A stretch of 64,000 bases of DNA from Argopecten irradians (taxonomy: Eukaryota > Mollusca > Bivalvia > Pectinida > Pectinidae): the NCBI RefSeq assembly GCF_041381155.1, contig NC_091142.1:21352362-21416361 (forward strand). The letters are read 5' to 3'. This document shows positions 10,248-22,049 of the stretch, one piece after another. The notes under the pieces are model-generated. The model was not told the origin of the DNA and did not search any database. It saw only the letters and a list, made by a program, of their open reading frames with translations. Position 1 is the stretch's first letter, and the number at the start of each line of letters is the position of its first letter. Made by a program: the position numbers and the translations under genes.

Positions 10248-13200
10248 TTAAGACTTGTGACCTGCAAATATAAGAAAGGAACAATTAGAAATCAATTTTT
10301 ATCGAATTGTATCTTTTCTCTATCAAAAACGGTAGAAATATTTTTCGTTTGTCGCAAAAGTTACTAACTTTACACCATAACCACCATTGAAAAGTTTTAG
10401 CTTCTGATTTTACTTCAAGATAAAAATGTCAAAAATAAGTAATTGTATCACGAAAAAAATCCATGGCATTATTAGGCCGGGATCAAGCTACCCCCCCCCC
10501 CCCCAACAACTTAACGAAAAATGTTTTTCTGAAGCCTTATGACCCACTGATAGCGAAATCGAGAGGTAACATTGTATAAACTGGGATGAACTTCCGGTTA
10601 TGACGTCATCAAGATGGCCGCCATCTCGAATTTCACTAAAGATTGAAAAATAGTCATAACATTGACATTTTTCAACCGAAGAAGACAAATGAGGCATCAA
10701 AATGACCACAATAGAACAACAAATACATATCAGGACTATATAATCCAATATATGTAGTTATTTCTACGCAGGAAATGAAAATATCGGATTTTAAGCTCAA
10801 AAATGGTAATTTGTTAGCAAATTTTTCATATTTGGCTTGACACAACAAAAATGTTTGCCAACAACAAGCTATTATTTCTAATCAGTTATTTGACCTTTTA
10901 TCAATCAGTAAAAACAATACCAACAAAAAATAACAATGTTAGCATTGTATAAGCCCCGGTTTAGTTGGTTTAGGGTTAAGTTGCTTTTCCTTAATTCGTA
11001 TGAAGCACAATTCCTCATTCTTGTGAACCCTCAATGACCATAGATAGCACAGGTGGAATCTTTGAGGTCATAAATGAGGTCTACAGTGAAGTTCCTCTCT
11101 TTCCCAAGTCTGGAGAGCACTGTAGAAAACTTTTTTCTGGAGAGTCTTCAATGATGTATCCACGAATACACCAGAAGCGACACAACCAGTACTTTTAAGG
11201 GACTGGGGAAAGTTTGACCAATGAAATTTAACATTTATGACCTCATTAAAAACCTCGAGGATATCACCTGTGCCATCTATAGTCGCACGAGTGTCCACAA
11301 GGTTGATGAATGGTGCTTGAATCATTCCACCATCCGAAGAATCTGGATCTGGTGTAATTTCCTGAGAGGTCTGAAACAACATATACGATATGTTAGGATC
11401 TGAAGGAGATCCCTCATCCCTGAACCTGTTGTTCCTGATATAAACTCCGGCCATGGATGGGTCATGAAAAATGACAGGCTAGAACACCACTGGTAATGTA
11501 GTGTCGCATCAGCTCATCGACATCGAAGACGACGCTCTGGCTTCGACAATGTACCAGCTACCAGACATGCCCAGTCACGTCAGAGGATAGTGCAGTGAGG
11601 GGGGGGGGGAGCACGCACAATGATAATGGTTATAATTGAGAACGAGTGAAAGAAATATGTGACATTGTGGTATCCATCTGACATTTTGCTTATACTATGC
11701 GTAGGAAATAAACGAAACTGTGATTTGTCCTACCTAGATATTCTGTCAACTTTACATTCATGTTTCCCACTTATAAATCGCCAATAGTCAAACTTATTTG
11801 AGGAACTTATAATACACCAGGACACTGTAGTGTCAGCGGTTTGGAGTTAGAAAAATAGCATATACCCAGTATACGCACCCGGTGATGTTTTGTAAACATA
11901 ATGATGGTATAACAATAATTCTTTTTGTATTTCTACATATTTTTATTGTTTAACTGAGTGATTAGAGGTCAAATAACTGTTTACGAATAATAGCTTCTTG
12001 TTGGTAAACATTTTTGCTGCGTCAAGCCAAATATGAAAAATTTGCTAAAAAATATCATTTTTGAGCTTAATTTTTTTTTCATTTCCTACATAGAAATCAC
12101 TACATATATTGAATTATGTGGTCCCGATATGAATTTGTTGTTCTATTATGATCATTTTTATACCTTATATGTCTACTTCGGTTGAAAAATGTTAAAGATG
12201 CTCCACCGCTGACAAATGGTATTTTTTCACTATCAAAAACAGGAGCAGACAATTTTGTATTTTTCTTCAGTTACAAAACTACTTATTTTACACCATTACC
12301 ACCGTTAAAAAGTTTGAGGTCTAATTTTACATCAAGTTAAAAATATGAAAAAATTAATTGCATCCCGAAAAAATTCCGTGGCACTATATCTTATATAGAA
12401 TGAAGTAATGATTGCGCATGCACCAAAGGCAAAATCAATTATTTTTTGTATTAATTAGGCCTACATATACACGATAAACACCAATTATTGTTCAAATGAT
12501 GAATATCATTTATACTCTGCGGCGGTGGAGCATCTTTAATGTTATGACTATTTTTCAATTGTTAGTGAAATTCGAGATGGCGACCATCTTGATGACGTCA
12601 TAACCGAAGCTTTACAATGTTAACATTGTTTTTTTGTTGGTGTTGTTTTTGCTAATTGATAAAAGGTCAAATAACTGATTAGAAATATAGTTTGCTGTTG
12701 GCAAACATTTTTTGTTGTGTCAAGCCAAATATGAAAAATTTGCTAAAAAATTACCACTTTTCAGCTTAAAATCCGATTTTTTCATTTTCTGCGTAGAAAT
12801 AACTACATATATTGGATTATATGGTCCCGATATGTATTTTTTGTTCTATTGTGGTAATTTTGATGCCTCATTTGTCTTCTTCGGTTGAAAAATGTCAATG
12901 TTATGACTATTTTTCAATCTTTAGTGAAATTCGAGATGGCGGCCATCCCCCCCCCCCCCTAGATCCCGGCCTATATGTTTTAATGGTGTTTAATCGTGTA
13001 TATTTATGTGGATTTAAAACAAAACATAATATAAAATAATTCATTTTGGTTTTGGTTGATGTGCAATCATACTTCATTCCATATAGGGCTTAGTGTCTTG
13101 GAATTTCGGGGCGCAATTAATTATTTTGAATAATTTTATCTTGAAGTAAGACCAAAGTCTCAATGACGATAGTGGCAGAAAATGGCGGTGAGTAACTTAA

Positions 13201-14438
13201 AATACTTACTCGGATGCCCTTGCTTTTGACATAAAATATACCATTCGTCAGCGGCGTAGCATCTTTGAGGAGCATTATCAGAAAAGCAGCAATATACCCC
13301 TCGGCGAGAGAGGACTTCTTTATCGGTTGAGCATGAGACCAAAGGTCCCGAGTTTGATCCCAGACAGGGGTTATGTTTATATACAATCCTAAATTATGTT
13401 ACAAATATTTACACTTATCGATAATATAGTAGATTTGTAGTCTTTTTCTCTTTAATCATTGAATTCTGCATTACATTAAAAACGAGCGGAACTATGTATA
13501 CATACATTGGCAATGTCCATGTGGACATGTAGCTGTGAACGTGCTGGTGCAGGAACAGTCAGACGCAGTTGTACATGCATGTGTTGAGTGACAGTGACAT
13601 GAATTATGGTGACACACATTGGTCAAAATAAACCCATGATGTGCTGGGCAGTCGCCGGTACAATCTGTGTCCGACGAACAGGCGGTGTTTCCGGCACCAC
13701 TGACCGTGTAGACTTTTAGAAAATAGAATACGGTAATAATGTAATAAAACTCAAAAAAGATAAGCTTCAATACTAGTCACGTATTTCTAAATAGAATACA
13801 AATAACATATATGATATACATGAAACATAAATGTATAATATATTACCCAGGGGCTATTATATCAATAGAATTTTATGTCTTTCGAAGTATACAAAAGAGT
13901 TCAGTGAAGAAATAACGACGATAATGCAGATGGTGGTTTTCGTTTTCATAGATATACGAAACTACGAAAGCCGATTGGGCTCATTTGGTAGAAGAAAAAA
14001 ATTAAATTTCGATTTATTACGCGAAACTGTTGGCGTTACTACGCGAAACCTTCGAGTCATAACGCGAAAAGTACTATATGTAATTACATAATATACACAA
14101 TAACGCCAAAGTTTCGCGTAATAACACGAAAAATTTTCGTGTAATAAAACGATAGTTTCGCGTATTAACGCAATGTTTTTTTCTTTTAGCCAAATTGAGC
14201 CCAATCGCCTTTCGTATGAAACTAAAACAAATCGGTAAGTCAGAAAAAAATTAGTATAAAAACAAAGAATACATAACTATATCCCAATTGAATTAAACAA
14301 AATTGACAAACAAATGTAATTGTTTATGTAAATATATACCGTTTGAATATATTTTTTCTATAATCGCATTATACATAATGTATTTATAATGAACTTACCA
14401 GTAACAACAAGGAGAGCGAGAACGATGGCGACCTTCAT
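10248..14438 (-). CDS. Gene A: secreted 12-Cys peptide, cvSI/I84-like protease inhibitor
   Basis: Three exons: 14,438-14,399 (ATG and first 13 codons), 13,712-13,506 and 10,261-10,248 (stop TAA). Both introns are phase 1 with GT/AG ends (GTAAGT, GTATGT). The predicted 86-residue product has a signal peptide (about residues 1-19) and 12 cysteines at 25, 31, 35, 47, 52, 54, 60, 66, 68, 76, 81 and 83, read as two tandem six-Cys modules each ending CxxxxCxC. The mature part has 10 histidines. By its size, secretion and 12-Cys pattern it resembles oyster plasma serine protease inhibitors of the cvSI type; this is unverified. The donor overlaps the last Cys codon, so intron retention would still give that Cys followed by MYT and a stop (13,492). 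Intron 2 holds a SINE head, an inverted-repeat element and a 2.5-kb transposon. Confidence 0.82.
11068..11454 (-). other. Unrecognised 128-codon open frame inside the 2.5-kb element
   Basis: Begins ATG at 11,454 and stays open for 387 bases in otherwise stop-rich sequence. The product is acidic and mixed in composition, with no motif, signal peptide or membrane segment that I recognise. It lies in the non-repetitive middle of the element. It could be captured host sequence, a remnant of a transposon protein, or chance. Confidence 0.25.
12195..12536. mobile_element. 342-bp TA-flanked MITE nested in the 2.5-kb element
   Basis: Inverted ends AAGATGCTCCACCGC and its complement are flanked by TA at 12,193-12,194 and 12,537-12,538. 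The host repeat reads GAAAAATGT-CA-ATGTTATGAC in its other copies and GAAAAATGT-TA-ATGTTATGAC here once the insert is removed. TA duplication with short inverted ends suggests a Tc1/mariner-type source. Relatives lie in intron 2 of units D, A and B and in the core of the element at 48,753-50,025. Confidence 0.75.
13310..13410 (+). repeat. tRNA-derived SINE head in intron 2 of gene A
   Basis: Contains TATCGGTTGAGCATGAG (box A-like) and CCGAGTTTGATCCCAG (box B-like), followed by TTATGTTTATATACAATCC. The same insertion lies at 20,752-20,850 in gene B, so it predates their duplication. The shared CGGTTGAGC links it to the SINE at 5,306. Confidence 0.5.
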
Positions 14439-14515
14439 GATGGTGGTTGTGCAGGGTTGGAATGTACACTAAGAATACTCAGCGACTGCCGAGACAAGAC
14501 TCCTTTTAAATAGAT
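14439..14515 (-). promoter_or_regulatory. Gene A core promoter and 5' UTR
   Basis: A TATA-like TATTTAAAA lies at 14,504-14,512, about 66-74 bases upstream of the ATG. The 60 bases between it and the ATG are almost identical to gene B (GTCGCTGAGTATT, TAGTGTACATTCCAACCCTG), which supports a retained promoter and leader. Confidence 0.55.
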
Positions 14516-14729
14516 AAAAAAAACTAGGCTATCACGATTAATCCAAATTTGGACAACCCTAACACGATCAAGTAACGTGAAACTATTATTTGTTTTTGCC
14601 AAACCGACGTCAGTGCATAACATATGTACTGGCACAAAATCTGGACACCTTATCAAAGATAGCAGCAGCAATTAGACATAGAATGTCGTGATACAGAATT
14701 CTGAATTGATATTCTATAATTGACATGGA

Positions 14730-15860
14730 TTTTGTAATATAATATAGTCCGGACGCCAACTAGCAATTTTTACCCTAACCCAAAATGTTTTGATATAGTT
14801 TTTTTTTCTTTGCTGAATATTGTCTATTGATATGTATATAATAAGATCAAGGTGGGTGTGAAGCTCCACTTTTGAGCCTTCAAGATGGCGTCCGATATGG
14901 CCGCCGAATTTTGGAAATTTCAATAATTCATACAGAAATCATATAAACCCAACATCGAAACCCAATTCATTTTAAATCTTTCTATGATACCGCTGGTATA
15001 AACGGAAATATACATCCATACAAAAAAACCAAGATGGCGGAAAAAATAGCTCAAAGTACTAAAAGCGATTAAAAGTTATTATATCTTACAAAATACAAGC
15101 TCATAAAGGTCGATTGTGAAATATATGTTTTAAGAATATAAGGAGGAGAAATTTTCCATATGTATATTTTGAAAATAATGTTTGATAATTTCAAGATTGC
15201 TGACCAAAATGGCGCTAAAATGTATTATGAATAACTTATTATAGTCGCGACTCCAACTATTTTATTCCGGCTTAATATTTCTGATAAAGGTTTTTTTTCT
15301 ATTTTGAATACAAACTATTGGTGTGTTTACAAATATGAATATAAAAATCGAGGTAAGAATGGACCCCATACCATTGAGTATTTTATTTTATTCAAAATGG
15401 CGTCTAAGTTAACCACTGGAATCTTGTTTTCGTTTCTTTAACATTCACGGTGTATTAGAATACCGACAATTTACATTTGTGATTTATGAGGTATATGTAG
15501 AGTATCCAGTCACACTCTGTATTAAATTTTAAAGATGGTGGACAAATATGACCGCCACTAGTTGTAGTATTCGTCCAAGATGACTGTTAAATATTGATCC
15601 TTCAAAAAGCTACCGCATATCTATTTATATCGTTTCAAGATTTTTAAGGATTCAAATGGTTTTTTTTTTAAATATTGTACACTATTAATATCATTACAAA
15701 CAAATCATGATGGCGGATAAATAGTACAGAGTCCTTGTAATAATTTTATATTTACCCTTACTTCAAAATGGAAATATGTTCATGTAGGTTAAATGTCAAA
15801 TACAAGGTTAACGTTATATAGGCACGGAACTATTCAATATGTATTTTTGAACAATTTTCA
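14730..15860. repeat. AAGATGGCG-rich dispersed repeat (copy 1)
   Basis: Degenerate sequence punctuated by CAAGATGGCG or CAAAATGGCG words at roughly 100-200 bp spacing. Colinear with 22,050-23,110, and matched in inverse orientation by 28,200-28,750. No coding frame. It lies directly upstream of genes A and B and travelled with them. Confidence 0.7.
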
Positions 15861-15867
15861 TTGATGA

Positions 15868-17475
15868 TACACTAGATGGTTGACCAAAATGGTCGCCAGG
15901 ATCTTTGGTACATGTATGTATGTAATAAATAATATCCAGGTGGGTGTGAAGTTTACCTGGCCTCTGAAATCAAGACGTTGTAATAAGGTCTTTAACATTC
16001 AAATAATAAACCGACTATTAACATTATCGTTGTATGGTTTCATTAGTGATATGTTGTGTTTCTTTTAACCGCTTTCATCATTCAAAATATCCAAATGGTC
16101 GTCAATAGCTTAGGATATGTATTGCCTGCTTATTGATGTTCCAAAATAAAAAAAAAATAAAAAACTTTGCATGTTAACTTCATAATCCAATATCAATCAA
16201 GAGATCTGATATGAATGCATGATGATGTACTAAGATTGCCGGCTTAGATCCATCATGGAAGGAGAAAAAGGCGGACAAACACACTGTAGAGCATGTAGTC
16301 TTCTTTGTCTTAAGTTAAAAAGAGGGAAGTAGAAAGGAACAGTTGAAAAATAACTCTTCTATCGTGGACAAACACAGATCAAAGAGACGAAGACGGATTT
16401 ATACATGAAGTTAATTTTAATAAGCGCTTGAAGTTCGTAGACTATATGAATGCCAACTGCGCGCAAACATATCCCGTGGAGCGCGTTAGCGCTCCACGGA
16501 AGATAAGTAGTAGCTTTGCTATTCATAGCCGCTATGAAAATTAGAAATAAAATCCATATATTAACATAGAATAATTTATGAAAATAAAAAAAATAAGGTT
16601 AATGGAACAGCTGGATGACAAAGTCGTTCCATAACGTTGCGTTTTCACGCTTTCCGCCTTCCGGAAGACCATTTTTTGCAAATGATAAAAACGATAAACA
16701 TCATAAAATAAGAATTGATGATACATTAAAATATTCTGAGGGACTATATTTTTTATATGAAACTGGCGTGATGTTTAAAATCAGCTGATCGATGCACGAG
16801 AATCGTTGTATTCATAGTGTATTCATAGGCAAATGTTTGTTTTCGTCAGTTGGTTAATTCATATAGTGACGAAACATTCGTAATGTAGATATATATTAAT
16901 AAATTATTTATAAAACGATATGAATAGAATGGTATCTAACAAGCAAGGACTTTTTGAATATATTCCATACGGTTGTCAAGGTTAGATATAAATAGAGGTT
17001 CCCCAACAAGTGACTGTTGTTTATCATGTTTATCAAACTCGAGTTAGTTAATTTTCAAATTTAGAAAATACACGAGCTTTAGCGAGTGCTTTTAAAAAAT
17101 TGAAAATTAACAAACTCGAGTTTAGATAAACATGATAAACAACAGCCACGCGTTGGGGAACTTATTTATCCCATAACTTTAACTCTATATTTATACCCCT
17201 GTGATAACTAACTGTTATGGAACTTATCACATGGGTTTTCCATTGTGAAGCATGCATAATTATTGGATAGATAGTGACCATGACTTACGATTAAACCACA
17301 GTGGAAGGTACCTGTAGGTCAAAGTTCATCTGAATAAATCTATCAATACCTGCACTAACGGCGAAATGGTATGGTGTGTGCCCTCTCAGTTTATAGTAAT
17401 TAAAACATAACATATTACTGTATCTATGCTGATATATATATAATGTATATTTGTAACTTGCTATTTAATGAGAAC
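15868..17475. repeat. Unit 2 upstream flank (array repeat)
   Basis: Homologue of 6,712-9,035. It preserves the empty sites for the 368-bp retroposon (16,035-16,043) and for the 3.5-kb element (around 16,315). A 26-bp near-perfect palindrome CCGTGGAGCGC-GTTA-GCGCTCCACGG lies at about 16,473-16,498, with a weaker version at about 7,702-7,727. Confidence 0.8.
16982..17175. repeat. GTTCCCCAAC hairpin element (copy 2)
   Basis: Arms start at 16,998 (GTTCCCCAACAAGTGACTGT) and end at 17,161 (GCGTTGGGGAAC). Inner arms contain TGTTTATCATGTTTATC and its inverse. The loop contains CACGAGCTTTAGCGAGTGC, which is missing from the copy at 8.3 kb. A non-coding foldback element. Confidence 0.75.
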
Positions 17476-19487
17476 AACGATTTTGTATGTTAGATGTCAG
17501 AAACAAATACTTTCTGCTTAAATTGTTTTTTACCATTGCAACCATTGCAATAACACTTATGATTGATTGTTTGTATTTTGTCAGTAAATCTTGTCGTCTG
17601 TGCACAGAAATCTCTATCTGTTATTGGCATTTAACGGCCCATTACCTTTCCGAAACAAGGTCTTCAAGTTTCTTAAAACAATAACATAAGATAATGTCTA
17701 TTGATTGCCTGCCGCCTTAGACGAGGTTACACACCAAATAAGTAAATTCTCACCGTAATCTATGTTAACATTGAAATTCATTTCACTGTTGTGCCGTCTG
17801 GTGCTGTGATAGTCAAGCAGCACACGGTAATTAGGACGACGTCGGGAAACATAAGACGACCCGCGTTATGAAAATTAATATTTTTAAAAAATAATTTTGA
17901 TTTATTTGTTCAGAAGGTGATAATGAGTTTTGTATGAACGGTAAGCTTATATTTTTTCCGACTAAACAAAATTATCAAACTCTTTTTAGTTCCCATTTTA
18001 AAAATCAAAGCCTTTTTGAGCCTTTAACAGACACCCACACTACACTGCTACACGTACTGTAGGGCTTTATTTAAACGGTCAAAAACGTGCACTGAGCGGG
18101 CCATTAAAATCTAGATTGTCCAATAGAGCATTGTTGATGATAGTTATTGTTATGGTTTACGAAAACAGTTTCTTTCGTCTGAAATCCATCGCTGCACAAA
18201 TGTCGACAGTTTGTTGAGTTCTGTACTTAGGATGGCGCCAAAGTGTGTTTATGGATCTATACATTTTGACCTCTCGGAGGACATGTAGCCAATTGCTGAT
18301 AATGAACAGGTTGCTGGGTACTGTATAAACTTTGTACGCATTTCGATTGGTTAGCAAGGCGAATTTTGACCAAACTTCTATTTAGTCAGTGCCATTTGAT
18401 ATCTTTTCAACGTCACCAATAATGAAACGAATCTGAAATGGACTTGAACTTGAATATATTAGTTTAATGATTATTTGGCAGGAGTATATGCAGTTGTGTG
18501 ATCGCACAACGCACGACGTACTAAAAAAACAGTGTGCGCACACCGCACAGACATCGTGCGCACATCTTGCACCCGATTGTACGATGTGCGTTACAAACCG
18601 CACCTTTGTTCGATTCGTATCGTACACTGCACATTTTGGAATGATGAGTTGATTTAAATTACGAAATCATTAGCTGGCGGAATATCTTATTGTAATTAAA
18701 TTGCCGGTTAGAAACTCTTGTTTTATATCACATAATATATTACTTGCATTACATTAGTAATTGTTGTTTAACTACGTACATGGACGATACGATGATAAAT
18801 GTTTAGAAGTGGAGACGTACATTGCATGTAGGCATAGCTGTACTGCACAGAAAACAGTTTTTCTGCACGATATTATCGGAAGTGTGTTTGTGTGGGTGGG
18901 GGACTTCGTGTGAAAGATGGGCTGATGAATCTGAAACGTATTTGGATGGTCTAAGATGAGTTATACGACGTATTGTTTTACTTTAACGCGTTCTTCTTAA
19001 CGTGGTTGGTTGTTTTTTTTTAAATAACACTGAAAACGGATTAATTCTGATTGCAGATAAATACGATGCATTTTTTTTACTTTAAAGCGTTCTTCTTAAC
19101 GTGGTGTTTTTTGGGTCTTTTTTTTTTAAAAAAATAACACTGAAAACGGATTAATTCTGATTGCAGATAAATGTCGTCATATCCTTATGAGAACATGCGC
19201 TGTATGTTTTCTACACGCGGTCGTATCGTTGGTTATATTCCTACTACACTGCGATTAAATGGTAGAGCAATTGTGTGAGAATTCTTTATGCATGTAAGGG
19301 CTGTTACTCTCATTGAATCATTTGTATACCTTGACACGCAAGGACTAAATGAAATTTTCACGAATAAGTAAACCTAAAAATAACGGGCGATCCGGATAAC
19401 AAATTTAACTATATAACGTTATTCTCGGTTTGTATGTGTAGTTCTGGTTTTGAAAAAGGAAACATATATGACTTTTTATGAGTATTA
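17476..19487. other. 2-kb insert between units 2 and 3
   Basis: Unit 1 passes directly from TTTAATGAG to GCGTCAATGG, but here 2 kb separates them. No gene is recognised. It holds a GGACGACGTCGGG repeat (about 17,834, related to 26,014), a decayed hAT-like relic (18,334-18,495) and a tandem duplication of about 100 bp at 18,970-19,172 (unit contains GCGTTCTTCTTAACGTGG and GAAAACGGATTAATTCTG). Confidence 0.6.
18334..18495. repeat. Decayed copy of the GTACGCAT element
   Basis: Shares GTACGCATTTCGATTGG, CAGTGCC, CAACGTCA and GATGATTATTTGGC-type words in order with 51,853-52,200. Internal parts and the right end are missing. Confidence 0.55.
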
Positions 19488-20170
19488 TGCGTCAATGGTA
19501 CACTGTAGCTACGTCACTGATTACTTACAATAATAATAAATTGATTGTCTTACTGAGACATATAAACTAATTCATATTTCACGATACATTTTTTGTAATA
19601 GTTGTATTTGATATAAGCGCATTTTAATTAACATAGAATTACAAGTCGTAAATCATCAATTTTATGTTTAACCATACTGGGCGATTTACATTAAGTAATC
19701 AAATGTTTTGATAAGTTGTGCTTGTTTTTTGACGTACCTTAACTAAAAAGACTTGTAAGTCTAAAACCAGTTTGATGATTTTTTTATAGTTCCAAATGTA
19801 ATTAATGTACCGCTAATTCTTCTAAACTTAGGTTTGCTACTCCGAATAATTTCCGTTTTATATTTCTCGATATCAAAGTAAATTGGAACAGGCCAAACTT
19901 TACTTTGTAGATATTGTGGATAAAGGAGGTTTTTTCTGCTTTACCAATTATACTAACCATATGATCTACTTGAAAACTAGATCAAATGTAGGTTAAATCC
20001 ATATCAAACTTTCAGTTCAAATTAAGGTCAAGGTCATGTATACAAGTTACATAAGATGTTTCTACACAACGTGACAAAGCAGTAATATATAAGAGAGCAC
20101 ACGGAATGCATAAGAGTGAATTTAATCTAACCCAAAATATAATTAATTGTGAAGGCTCTTAAGGATTGGT
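19488..20170. repeat. Unit 3 start: 3' flank of gene B
   Basis: Colinear with 9,038-10,247. It keeps the empty site for the TTAA element at about 19,566. It includes the ATTAAA signal of gene B on the minus strand (20,121-20,126) and the downstream GTGCTCTCTTAT word. Confidence 0.75.
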
Positions 20171-21791
20171 TTAAGACTTGTGACCTGCAAATATAACAAA
20201 GGAAAAATTAGAAATCAATTTTAATGACTTCCTTAGTATTAAAGAAGCTACACCGGTGACGAATTGTATCTTTTTTCTATCAAAAACGGGAGAAATACTT
20301 TTCGTTTGTCGCAAAAGTTACTTACTTTACACAATAACCACCATTGAAAAGTTTTAGCTTCTGATTTTACTTCAAGATAAAAATATCAAAAAGAATTAAT
20401 TGTATCACGAAAAAAATCCATGGCATTATGTTTTCATGGTGTTTAATCGTGTATATTTATGTGGATTTAAAACAAAACATAATTAAAATAAATCATTTTT
20501 CATATAGGGCTTAGTGTCTTAGTGTCTTTTAATAATAATTAATTATTTTGAATAATTTTATCTTGAAGTAAGACCAAAGTCTCAATGACGATAGTGGCAG
20601 AAAATGGCGGCGAGTAACTTAAAATACTTACTCGGATGGTCTTGCCTTTGACAAAAAAATACCATTCGTCAGCGGCGTAGCATCTTTGAGGAGCATTATC
20701 AGTATAATGTATGTAACCTTGGTAATAAAAGCAGCAATATATCCCTCGGCGAGAGAGAACTTCTTTATCGGTTGAGCATGAGAGATCCCGGGTTTGATCC
20801 CAGGCAGTGGTTATGTTTATATACAATCCTAAATTATGTTACAAATAGTTACACTTATCGATGATATAGTAAATTATAGTCTTTTTCTCCTTAATCATTG
20901 AATTCTGCATAACATTAAAAACGAGCGGAACTATGTATACATACATTGGCAATGTCCATGTGGACATGTAGCTGTGAACGTGCTGGTGCAGGAACAGTCA
21001 GACGCAGTTGTACATGCATGTGTTGAGTGACAGTGACATGAATTATGGTGACACACATTGGTCAAAGTAAACCCATGATGTGCTGGACAGTCGCCGGTAC
21101 AATCTGCGTCCGATGAACAGGCGTTGTTTCTTGCACCACTGACTGTGTAGACTTTAAGGAAATAGAAAAACGGTAGTAACGTAATAAAATTCAAAATAGA
21201 AAAGCTTCAATACTAGTCAAGTTTAATTTATTTCCAAATAGAATATGGTATTAATGTAATATTTTCAAAATAATTAAGCTTCAATCCTAGTCATGTATTC
21301 TAAATAGAATACAAATAACATGTATTATTTACTTGTAACATAAATGTGCAATGTAGTATCCAGAGGCTATAATCGAAAGCATACAAAAGGGTTTAGTGAA
21401 GAAATTACGAGGCGATAAAGCAGATTTTTTTGTTTGCCACAATGGCGGTTTTTGCTTTCATAGATGTATAAAATCGTACAAAAACAAAGAATACATAACT
21501 ATATCCCAATGAAATTGAACAAAATTGCCACAAATGTTTATGTAAATATATACTGGAGGATATAAGAAATGAGATATAATCATTGCAACCTATTTTCACA
21601 CTAATAGTGCTTTCATAATAAAAGAGCTAAAATACGAATATGTTGAGCAATACAACGCTGAAGATTATACGTTCCATTTTCGTATTGCATTAGAGTCACC
21701 AACAGTGTAATATGGAGTCATTATTGTTTAAATATTCTTTTTTCAACTTACCAGTGACAGCAAGGAAAGCGAGAACAATGACGATCTTCAT
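20171..21791 (-). CDS. Gene B: secreted 12-Cys peptide, cvSI/I84-like protease inhibitor
   Basis: Three exons: 21,791-21,752 (ATG, 13 codons plus one base), 21,151-20,945 and 20,184-20,171 (stop TAA). Introns are phase 1 with GT/AG ends. The 86-residue product has the same cysteine positions as gene A and the same C-terminal CHKS tail. It differs from A in the signal peptide and at four positions near the mature N-terminus (Gly to Arg, Thr to Asn, Thr to Ala, Ile to Thr). The last 122 coding bases of exon 2 are identical to gene A. A TATA-like TTAAAAAGG lies at 21,856-21,864. Reading on past the second donor would give a stop at 20,931 after MYT. Probably a secreted protease inhibitor; the target is unknown. 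Confidence 0.82.
20239..20688. mobile_element. AAAGATGCT-family MITE in intron 2 of gene B
   Basis: Left end TTAAAGAAGCTACACCGGTGAC, right end GTCAGCGGCGTAGCATCTTT. The same insertion is in intron 2 of gene A (right end about 13,248-13,266, left end eroded) and begins at 5,760 in unit D. It therefore entered before the array expanded. Family member of 12,195-12,536. Confidence 0.65.
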
Positions 21792-21870
21792 GATGGTGGC
21801 TGTGCAGGGTTGGAATGTACACTAAAAATACTCAGCGACTACCTCGATTCGACTCCTTTTTAACAGATAC
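21792..21870 (-). promoter_or_regulatory. Gene B core promoter and 5' UTR
   Basis: TTAAAAAGG at 21,856-21,864, followed by a leader nearly identical to that of gene A (TCGCTGAGTATT, TAGTGTACATTCCAACCCTG). Confidence 0.5.
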
Positions 21871-22049
21871 AAAAATTAGGTCATCACGTTTTATCCAAAT
21901 ATAACAACCCTAACACGTTCGAGTAACGTGAAACCATTTTTTTCCAGACTGAGGTCTGCATAGGCCTATCAAATATGTAACAATTAGATATAGAATGTAA
22001 TGATATATATTTTTTGAACTAATATTATATAATTTACAGATTTTGTAAT

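Larger units (their letters stand above)
10473..12973. mobile_element. 2.5-kb terminal-inverted-repeat element in intron 2 of gene A
   Basis: The ends are TAGGCCGGGATC (10,473) and its exact inverse at 12,962-12,973, flanked by TAT at 10,470-10,472 and 12,974-12,976. Intron 2 of gene B has the uninterrupted site with a single TAT at 20,427-20,429. Inside the tips are C-runs, then long inverted arms (about 10,600-10,960 against 12,600-12,955) that share GAAATTCGAGATGGCGGCC, GTTGAAAAATGTCAATG and related words. A further partial copy of the arm is at 11,940-12,190. No transposase is recognised. A relative without the tips is at 47,080-47,640. The 3-bp target duplication would fit a Harbinger-like element, but the class is open. 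Confidence 0.8.

Noticed and set aside
13117-13386. 89-codon minus-strand frame (parallel at 20,539-20,826)
   Set aside because: It spans a SINE head and an inverted-repeat MITE inside intron 2 of genes A and B and has no conserved protein features.
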